From contig OX345636.1 of NCBI GenBank assembly GCA_947044365.1, positions 38,319,200 through 38,383,199 on the forward strand: a stretch of DNA of 64,000 nucleotides, written 5' to 3'. The DNA comes from Petrosia ficiformis (Eukaryota > Porifera > Demospongiae > Haplosclerida > Petrosiidae). The notes under the pieces are model-generated. The model was not told the DNA's origin. It saw only the letters and a list, made by a program, of their open reading frames with translations, and did not search any database. The stretch's first letter is position 1. Each line of letters opens with the position of its first letter. Position numbers and translations under genes: made by a program. This document shows positions 35,646 to 47,600 of this stretch, piece after piece.

Positions 35646-38600
35646 TGTGCTCTTATGTGTACACTTTATTTATGAACGTTTTCCACTGACTATATACAGC
35701 CAAACTCAGATATTGTTGTTGGTGCTACTAATGGCATGTCTTATGTCGAGGACAGGTATGAATTTCAAACAATAATTATAGTTATAAATATATTTAGGTA
35801 GGATTGGTGGAAGTGTTGTTTTTAAAGTCAGAGTTCCATATAAGAGGGTCGGTGGGTGGAGGGGGGTACAATGGGTCATTTGCCTCAAGTTTTGCTAGAG
35901 TCTTGCCCTTCCTCATCAAAGAAGCCCTGAAAATGGTGATAAAATTTCATGAGGTATATCTGAGTTTAAATTTCCACTTTAGAAACGAGTGAGATGTATC
36001 CTAAATTTCACGACCATACAGATTAATTATATGAATGTTACATTGTTTTAGTGGGATTACAGCTATTTGCATCCTCCTGAGGCTGAAGACAGAGGAATCC
36101 AATAGCTGTATTATCACAAAACAGTCATACCGGTATATTCATAGTGGAAAAATGTGTTATCACAGAGAAAGTAGAATTAGGAAACTGTAGTATAGGTATC
36201 AACGCTTATGAAGAAGAGAAGCTTATCTAGTTACAAAGAAGAAAGCTTAAATGGAAAACTGAAATGAGTGTTTGAATTTTCTGGCACTGCAATGCACTAG
36301 AACATTTGTAACACTAGTGTGTTATGAACTCTGGAGTTAGTACAACACTATAACACAGGTTTTCAATTGACTATTTTTTAAAACAAACATTCTCCAGTTA
36401 TGCAATCAAATTTTTTTCATCAAGTATTTACATATCAATAATTGTTTATATCCACAAGCACCATTGGCCAGCACTAGTCCATAGTAATTCTTTCATGCAA
36501 TATTATACTTTATTTCTAGTAGAGTATAATTTTAATGAACTGAAAGTTTACTTGTTTCAGTTATAACTTAATTATTCAATACATACACTATAGGTGGGCA
36601 AGTGGACAATCTACTCCATCATTAGATACTCAACAAAACCTGTTAGAAACAGAAATAAATATACAGAATGGAAGAACTACAATGAGTTTTACACGTACTC
36701 TTGTCACTGGTGATGATCAAGATCTTGATCTAAATCAATGTGTGCATTTACTCAGAGCTATGGGTAGTTCAGTATCATTTGGTTATCATGGTTTTGGTGA
36801 TAACAACCGTGGTGTATTCGAAACTCAACTTTGTCTACAAGATTGTGTAGGTAAGTATAATTATTATTTTTTTGAAGGTCCCACCGCTATAGTGGGCTAA
36901 TCCAAAATCAGATAATCATATTACATTAAAAATGGAATTACTAGCAAATATGAAGTTTAATTATTTATTATTGCTTATTGTGTTACAATTATTATATTAC
37001 TTCTCTGGGGCTCTTGAACATTCAAAATATTATTAAGCATATTCACAAATCACAATACAAAATAATTGAATATAGTATAGTTCTTCCATGTGTTTTACTT
37101 TTACATGATACCTTAATATTCGTACAAAAACAGTTTAACACTAATTATCACTAATCTTTACATTTATAAGAAGATATACTAATAATTCATCATCGTGTTA
37201 ATATAAACATCAACTTTATCTGAAATAATGAGATATAGATATTGCTATGGTCATTGCTGACATCCTCAGATCTTGGGGTGGTTCTGTGAGTAGCTACATT
37301 TTAGGTATTTGTTTTTTTCAAAAGGTTTGGTATACATTATTGAATATACATGTACATGTATTCAGCTAGAACAGTTACTATTTGTAGTTTCCATAAGCTG
37401 TTTTCTTTCTGCTGGTCTATAAAAAACTGTTCTTTAGTATGATTTATGCACTATACCATTAATTAACTGAGCCCTGTCGAATGATGTAGCTACAACATAT
37501 ATGTTCATGACATAAAAATAAAAACATATTGTACAGTGTATATTTATTTTTAAAATGAATGTTAGTGTAGTGATATCAAACCACACAAACAAGATTATGA
37601 TGGTATGTGCCTTAGCCAACCTCTGTATAACTGGCCCAGCTCTAGCTGATGTGACTTCCTGTTCAATGTAGGCTTGTGAAGCCATAATTAATTAATTATA
37701 GTCAAAACAGCCCACATGCATGACTATAAACATCCTGGCAAGGAGTAAATGAAATTAATTTTGATTAGGTACAGTTACATTTGTTACATAGGAAGCTAAG
37801 GATACACGACTCTAGTTTCAAGTGTTTACTGTAGATTGGACTAAGAGTTTGTTTTGGTTGGTATCATCCTTGTCATCACTTGTAAATTTTCCTTTGCCTT
37901 ACAAGCAATCCTTTTATTCAATTTTATGATCACCATGGTATATATCAGATTGAAGTAGATTATGGACTTATAATGTCCTAAACCAGATTTCTTTCAGGTT
38001 ATAATCCCATAATAGCTGGTATTATCCTATACTTATAGACTTAGAACGTCAAATAATTGAATATACAGTATGCTATAGGGCTGGAACTATTACTATCCAG
38101 ATATTCGTTCACAGTAACAGTCAGGTATCCAGATAATTGGTCTAAAAATTCCTGACTTGCTTGCAATATTACCTCACCTTTTTGCTGTAATCAACTGCAA
38201 TAGAAGAAGCATTGTTCTGCAATCTATAAGCAAAAAAAGACACTTATCAACCCTTTTTTGATTGCATTTTCAATCTCACACGTTTGGTTTCTGTGCATGT
38301 GTAAACATTAAACGTGTACTCGGATACAAATAAAACACATTCGAATGTTCAGTTTGCAAATAATTATCTGGATAATCGGGTATCTGTTCCAGCCCTACAA
38401 CTAAATTTAATAACCATGTAACCAATAAGTACTATTTGTTGTTTTTGCAGTGTAGCATGTATTTTGGAACGAGTGTTCACAGCTGCATGGCTTCAGTCAT
38501 TATCACCAAACTTGACAAAATATTGTCTTCATATTTCCTGTTCCTAGCTGCACTGCTTATAAAATAACTCGTTGATTGATTATTACAGATGCAAGAATGT

Positions 38601-41600
38601 AAAGTTGCATGGTCATGCTGTGTATGCTATAACGTATTTTGTTGTCCTGCCATACATATGCCATACATATTTCATGTAACTTCTAAAACTTCTAAGTAAC
38701 TGTCAACAAAATTAAACAATTACAATTATTGTGTATTATATTACTTCTCTGGGGCTCTTGAACATTCAAATTAATATCAAGCATATTCACAATACAAAAT
38801 ATTTGAATATAATATAGTTCTTCCACATGTTATAGCAATTTACTGTCATACAAAAACAGTTTAAACAATTATAATTACCACTAAACTTTAAATTTATTAA
38901 TAATTCATTATTGTGTTAATATAAACATCAACTTTATTTGAGATATAAATATTGCTATGACCATTGCTGACATCTTCAGATCTTGGGGTTGTTCTGTGAG
39001 TATCTAAATTTTAGGTATTTGTTTTTTTCAAAGGTTTATTCAGCTAGGACAGTTACTATTTGTAGTTTCTACAAACTGTTCTTTAGTATGATTTATGTAC
39101 TACAGCCATTAATTAACCAAGCTCTGTGGAATGATGTAGCTACAACATGTATGTTCATGACATAAAAATAAAAACATACTGTACAGTGTATTTTTATTTT
39201 TAAAATGAATGCTTGTGTAGGGATATCAAATCATAAAAATAAGATTATGATGGTATGTGCCTTTGCCAACCTCTGTAAAACTGGCCCAGCTCTATCCCAA
39301 AATGGGCTCTGTGTTGTTTGAGAACTCCTAGCTAGAAGCTGATGTGACTTCCTGTTCAATGTTACTATAATATTATGCTTGTGAAGCCATAATTAATTAA
39401 TTATAGTCAAAACAGTCCACATGCATGACTATAAACATCCTGGCAAGGAATTAATTTTAATTAGGTACAGTTACTTTATTTACATTTGTTACATAGGAAG
39501 CTAAGGATACATGACTCTAATTTCAAGTGTTTACTGTAGATAATTTAAGTGGACTAAGAGTTTGTTTGGTTGGTCTCATCCTTGTAAATTTTCCTTTCCC
39601 TTATAAGCAAAGCTTTTGTCCAATTTTATGATCACCATGGTATAAATCAGATATCTCCCTGCTAGAAGTAGATTATAGACTTATAATGCCTCAACCACAT
39701 TTCTTACGGGGGTTATAAGCCTATAATAGCTGGTAGTTATCCTATACTTATAGACTTAGAACTTCAAATAATTGAATGTTATAGGGCTGGAAGCCCCTGT
39801 CTTACTATCCAGACATCCGTTCACAATAACAGTCGGGTACCCAGGTAATTGGTCTAAAAATTCATGACTTGTTTACAGTATTAACTCACCTTTTTGCTAT
39901 AATAAACTGCAATAGATTTTTACACAAGAAGCATTGGTCAGATTAGTTCATCCTGCCATACATATTTCATGTCACTTATAAAACTTCAAAGTAACTGTCA
40001 ACAAAATTAAATTTCTTGAAAACCTGCAACTTCATAAAGAAACACCACAAAAGATTGTTTTGGCAATAACAGCAGCTGTACATGTGCTTCAATTAATAGC
40101 ATTTGTAATGCATAGGTATGCATGTAGCCACAACCACACTTGATACTGTACTTACCAATGTATTTGTAATGGCATCAGTATGCATGTAGCCACAACCACA
40201 GGTATTCCTTGCTACTGTACTTACCAATGAAGGACTTGTTATAATAATTTTGTTTTTATAGTGTACTTTTTATAATGGAAATATGTTATTATATTCCTGT
40301 GTAAATGAATTGACTATATTCAAAGAGTAGTTTACATCAGTTACATGTTTGTGAATAATATGATACTTATATATGTGGTAGACAAACATAGAAAAGATAG
40401 TTTTGAGGATTAATATAGAAATTAAGCTGAAGAAAGCATTGGGTAATAGTCTCAATTCAAGAAAGAATATATAAATTAGGATTGTTACCATTGACCTGCC
40501 ATATAGGGGAGGACTTTCAGGCTGGTGGTGTAGTCTTGTCACCCACAACACCAGGCCTGTAACCAATGGCAGGATTACCACATGAAGAGGATGTTATTGA
40601 TAGGTTCAGTTGGGAACATGAAAAATGAGAAATATAATTACATGTATTTAAAACAATTTATTTCAATTGTTATCACTAGTCATGTAATACACGTACATCC
40701 CAGTGTGATTTGGTGGTGCCACCCACGCTTTTAAATAAATTAATAATGAAATGATTTAGCTTCAAAGTTGAAACAATGTGGTTTGTAGGTTGGGTAATAA
40801 TATCACATGGTTTCATGGTAATTAAGTATAAGAATGCTTGGTGGTGAAATTTGAACTTCTGTTGGTGGTGCAACACCACCACAAAAAGGCCTAATGAGAA
40901 CACTGGTACATCCTATATATATATAACTAAAATAGCCACTACACAATTTAATTAAATGACAATTCATTATACATGCATAAGGATTATTAATTATGGATGG
41001 TGTAATTAAAGCACCTTATCATAAATGTAGATGCCAAGCCACACTGTTTAATAATGCAATCCCTATATGTGATCTGTTTCTTAATTATTAATTAATTAAT
41101 TGAACTCTTCTGTTAGTTGTTCCTACACAGACATCATCCACAAGCAGTGTGGCAACTACAACAAGTTCTGAAGTCGAGGATGGTATGATAATTGAATTAC
41201 ATTATCACATACATGATTATGATTGTTCGATGTCAACATACATCAACTAACATGTGTATAAATGGCTGTATTCCAGCATATATTGTGTGTTACTCCCGTA
41301 TTTATAAATTTGGTTGTCAAGAGTGTATAAAGTTATTCACAAGTAAAATGGTCCATTAGTGAAAACTGTACTTTAATAAATCACTGAAATAGAAGTGGAA
41401 TAGAATAATAGTACTAGTCAATAAAGATTCCTTTTCATAGTTTCTGAGTTCCCTCCAAAAGTGAACTATGGGTATAAAAAGGCTCATACATTTCATGGTT
41501 TCTACCGAATAAGATCTATGATCATAAAGTAATGAGTAATTTACAAGAAGATTACAAGCAGAAGAGCTTTCTTTTATCTCTTGCATCTGTGGGAACTTCA

Positions 41601-44600
41601 GTAATAAGGATAGCTGCACAAGTAAATCATTGTAGTCCAAGAAGGTTTGCCGAACCTTTGAGTTCAAACTAGTCTTAACTCTTAACTCCTTAACGTAATT
41701 ATATACATGTAGCCAAAGACTTAACAAGCAACAGAAAGGGCTCATGGAATTTTCCAGGACTGCATGGTAATAGAATGAAACCAGTAGTAATAATAACAAA
41801 TTAATTAATAATAATTATTGATAATAATAATAAAAATAATTACAATTATTTTAGGACTTGATCTTTCATCGATACCGTTTTTTGAAATGGCATCCTCACT
41901 AGAATTTACATTCACAACAACAACAGTACAGGTTCAAATAACACCATCACCAGTTATAGATGCATGCTCAAGTAACCCATGTGATCAGATCTGCAATGTC
42001 ACTGATGGAGGATTTGAGTGCAGTTGTAGGGAGGGATTTGTACTAGAATCTGATAGTACATCATGTGAAGGTTAGTATAATATACTTCTCAAGTACAGGC
42101 AATATGTAATTATAGGTGTAAAAGGTGGTCATTAATTGAACATATATTAGTTACCAGTACTTTTAATTCGCACTATGTTAAAAAAAAATTAAATGTTACT
42201 AACTGCCTTGTCTTGCTAAGGCTGTAGTATGTTAGCATATCAGAGTTTTTTTTATATAGCTAGTATTAACATGATATGAGATACATAATACTCATTGTAT
42301 ACTAGTCCATAGGTGAGATACATAATACTCATTGTATACTAGTGCATAGGGCAAAAACTAAGTTATGTTATTAAATTTAATTTTAGTTGATAAATTATAA
42401 TTTATTTAATTAAAGTGAAAGATTTTAATTAGGGCTGGGAATCGCCAATATCCATTATTAGTGCACCCAATATCAATTGATTATCGGTAATATCAGAGGA
42501 AGTAATTAATTACTTGACAGGAAAGACCTCCCACTAATTGGCATGAAAATAGATAATGTGGGTATCATGTATCAAATACAAAACCAGTTGTAAGTTAAGT
42601 TACTAGGATGTTTAAAAAAAAAAACAAATGCCTTGTACTCGATGCACATGTGCATAAGTACAAATCGATATTTTGATTATCGAGTTCCAGCACTAATTTA
42701 AATGATTGTTCACTGAAAGGTTTGACAAGACATAATTATAATGACGGTAATTGCAAAAAATAATTGATGGTTGACCAGTATACAGCATTGATGGTACTGC
42801 TAGGTGTATGTTACTTAGTGAGAATGGATCTTTCATCAGTAGACTCTCAGTGACTTGCTGTGGGTATGTCCAGCAATGGCTTGAATAATTGGAAGACATA
42901 TATGCAATTGCAATGTATGGGTATGTGCGGTCAATGATAAGATTGTCTGAACTATAAAGGCTGAGGCAAGCAGCACACACTATGCAATCTCGTCCTATAT
43001 CTACACATTTCTTCCTGACAGTTGTCCAGGTTCTGTGCCTAGAATCAATCACTTTACCTTTCTGCTTAGTATTATTAGGATAGAGTGAATCACTTCGTTT
43101 TTCTACTCAATCCGATCCACATGTTTTCGTTTAACCATAATGTGTTCATTGTGTATACAACCTCATGTACTTGCTCTGTAAAAGCGTTACATACTCTCAA
43201 GCCAAAAAGTATTAAGTTGTGATTATCTGCCTCGCTTCCCCGCTCAGGCAATAAAATTAGGAACATAATAATAACAAGTGTATATAGAGAAAAAAGTATC
43301 CCTATGATTGCTTTATGGTGTCCAGCCTATTATAGTTATTATTTTGATTATCTACTCTCTTTACCTTTTAAAGAACCTTGTAGAACTTTAGGAATATATT
43401 TCAGGTAGAATAGCTAGCTATTAGTTCCAGTTTCTACGTAAGCTACACAGCTTTCTTTCTGCTGGTCTGTAGAGCTAGAGCGCGCGTTCTTTTAATTGAC
43501 CGAGCCCCCCGGGAATGATGTAACTTCCTTAACTACGTATACAACGCATACTCACGTAAGTGACACAAACATATAAATATATATATATATATATATATAC
43601 ATTAAACCCCGTGGAAAGCAATCATAGGGATGGCCCTACTTGCCATAATAAGTAGGTTTTTGTGGTACCTTTGTTAAAAACTCAAAGAGTGTATTGATGG
43701 TAGTACTAAGTATAATTTATATGTGTTATTTAATTATGTTGTGACACTCTTACCTATACAGAACTCATGACATTGGAGCTACAAAATCGTGTTAGCTTGA
43801 CACTAATTAATGAAACAAGAGAAACTGTGAGTTTTGAGGAATAGTTAATATGTTTATTTTACTCTTCATCCTTATTTATGAATCCACTATAGAAATCTGT
43901 ATTACTCTTTTTTTCCATTTATTTTTTATCATGTCAATTCCTGTTAAAATTTATTGTTTATATACTCACTTTCATTAGTTCACTCAAGAAAGACAAAATC
44001 TATTCAGAAATGCAACTGCTACAGCTATGAATAACTACTGTAGACGAAATCCTGATGATTGTGATATCATAACTGATGATGGTGCCAGGTCTTTTAGAAA
44101 AAGACTTATTCCACGAAATCTTCTACGGTTGTTGAAAAGGTACATGTACAATGTACATCTCTAATTTTCTATTTGTTCAAAAAGCAATGTACCTACATGT
44201 AAGTTTACTTAGCACTAAATATATTTTCAGATATCACAAACAGTTTGTTTAATCTGTTATGTGTACATAATATATTCATGGGAAACTTTGAATGCAAATT
44301 CTGTAATTATAATTTAACCTGTGACCTGTGACTAATCAGAATGCAAATAATGCGTCATATGATTGAACATTAAATCACTTATTGCACACTTTTGCGTGCA
44401 ATAAGTTAGTTATTGCAGACTTTGCTCAACTCTACTAACGAAGCAGCTCCAACAACAGTGGTAGTTTACCAGATCGTCAATAAATCACTTAGAACACACT
44501 TGACAGTGCATTGTGTGTTTCAATTTAGCACTTGGGTGGTCAATAAAGGTCTCATTCACATAACCCACTTGCCTTTGGCTCGTACATTATGTAAACTCAA

Positions 44601-47600
44601 CCTTTATTGACTCACCATTGAGCTACATTAAAACACATAATCACTGTAAAGTGTGTTCTAACTATTACTTATTGCCATGATAATTATTATTTATTGCTTG
44701 ATGTATATACAAAGTATTGTAGTTTTCAAAACTTGTTTAATTATAATTGATATGACATACAAATTATAACAAGTAGGGAAAATCATAAATGTACATGTAT
44801 ATATGAAAATTTAGAGTTTTACAAGCACGATAATGAAACTTTATATTTCTAAAGTTTAATCACATATACCTGGTTCTCTTCTATATAGACAAGAACCTGC
44901 AAGTGTGTCAGCAGATGATATCATCATTGTTAGCATTGTAGATACAAGTAATGGATTGGAGGTGACTTTCTTCATAAGAATAATGAGTGGAGTGATATCT
45001 GCCCAAGCTATTGTAGATGCTGTAGAGGTAAATAACTTGTCATATCTATTGATAAATAAAAATAGCACAAACGATAATTTGGCCTATTTTTTCACCACTC
45101 TTGTCCTGCCGTCCCATATACTTTGTATTCAGTTCAGTTTCAAATCTACCAGATATTCAATAGATCAATCATCCTATATGACTGGCTGTTTCTATGCTAG
45201 TAGTCTCATGTAGCTAGTACCTCTCTTCTAAACAAGGGATATGATCTCTATTGTGTGTAGTGTTATGAAAGCTACTGGAACTACTATGATATAAATCAAG
45301 TAGATACAAAACAAAATGTGCATATGGGTGGAGCAGCTATTGTCAGCTCTATAGCTCTCAGATTAGGATTCTATATGACTTACATTGCTAGAAAAAGAGC
45401 TATTAGGAAAGACAACAATTGTTAATTGCAGAGAACAACAAAGCAAGTACCTGAATGACATTACTAACACCCACTTCACACTTCCGGTACCTCTCAGAAT
45501 GAGACATACAATAGCTATATACTAAACCTTCTCTCTTATTTAGAGGGGAAGAGCTGGCCATGCGGAACTATATTGCTAGCAGACATATTTTATAAAACCT
45601 ATGCTAGTATATAATTGTTCAAGCCCATCTATTTATATTGACTAATTATTCCAGGAAGCGATAGATGATGGTGTTTATTCTACTGCTGGATTCACAGTTA
45701 CTGATGTCATCATAGTAGATCCACCTCCTACACCAACTGATGATGATGAGGATGATGGATTTTCTGGTGGTCAGATTGCTGGTATTGTTATTGGAATAGT
45801 AGTTGGAGTACTTCTACTTCTTGTTATTCTGAGTTTATTGGCCTACTGCTTGGGGTGTGTGTGTGTGTGTCTGTGTGTCTGTGTGTGTGTCTATGTGTGT
45901 GTAAATAAGTGTAAACTGATGTTAAACAATGAATTGTTCTAACTAATAGCAGCTAAGAAACATACACATATGCATATTGGACATGCATATCATACAGAAT
46001 CTTATAATTATAAATTGATATACATTGTAATTGATATGGCACACATATAGTATAATAATTCAAGTATACCCAACACTAGTAGGCTAACCCAAAATCATAT
46101 ACTGGAAGTATCTCTATTGCATTTAAAATCGAAAGTATTGATTTCTTAATTTTTTTGCTTTGCTCCTGAAACAATGCTAAATTGATGTAATTTGAATGGC
46201 ACAAATAGAGTATCCTTTCAAGATTGTTGGAGTATTTTACTAACTATCCATGTTTTCTTTCATGCAGGAGGGATAAGAATAGTAAACAGCGCTCTCAGAA
46301 TATTCCTCAAACAGATGATGAGTTAGCCATGCAAAAGCTGCCCAAAGATCCATTTAATCGACAAGCTCAAGGTATGAAATTATTTCATTGCTAATATATA
46401 TGCTATCTCATGTGTCGCATCATATCAAAGTAACTGACATTTAAAAAGGTGTGGCTATACATTTACCAAAATGTGTAACTATGAAAAATAGCATCTGATA
46501 TATCATTGCTAGTAGAGGTGGTGGTTGTTCTGTAGATAATTGGAAGCACTGTTACGCTTTTAACAAGTAATCAATATACATCTAGAGTTGAGAGTTAATG
46601 TATCACACTCTGTTTGAATATTGTTGACTTATTTTGAAACAATTTTACATATTACACATAATAATGAATAGAGAAATGCTCATGAACATGTTAGCTGATA
46701 TTGTAGCATTATAACTATTGTTCTCCTTTATAAAATTGATCAAGTTTATTCTCAGCAGACAGGATCAATGGGGTAGGTATAAAACGCGGATCATGGATTA
46801 CGGGTCAGAATTTCTATTAAATCATGTGACTGGTTATTCCATCATTGAAATAATTGAAATAATAAATATGGCGGTAAATAGAATAAAACATTCGATAAAT
46901 ATATAACCTTGTTCTGATGATAACCTAACAATGATAGGCCTACTGCCTCACTGACCTCAGTAACTAATAGCTTTAGCCACCTACACAGAGGGCTCGTGCT
47001 ACGCGCTCATCCCTATTTCCTGGGTTCAATATTTCTACAACACGAATCATGATGGAATAACCAGTCACATGATTTAATATTATTTCTGATCCGTAATCCG
47101 TGATCCACGTTTTATACCTATGAATGGTATATGTATGAATGCAAACGTATAGCGACAAGTAAACCATTGTATTTATGTGATTTGTTCATTGAACATTGAT
47201 GTGTATATAAGCTAGTGCTGTACCTATACTACATGTATAGGTGCCTATACCCAAGGTATAGATAGGGAGATACAGATACTTTATAGACGAAGGATTTAAA
47301 CTATATAGTGCTACTTAACTGTAGAAAAAGAATTATATTTGTTGAGCTACATGTATATTTCCACCTTTTATAGTAATTTGTGAGTTTTATTTTGTAACGG
47401 AAATGGCTAGAACAGGACTAAAAATTAGCACATATACTATAAAATGAGGTATAGTATAGATATAGGTAAAGACAGATATAGGTAAAGACAACTTTACTGC
47501 CTATAATATCAGGTATCTGCAGTATAGGCAAAGCCCAGTATAAGTACTACTAATATAAGCAACTTAATTCTGTATCATATTTTGTTGATCCTGGTTTCTA

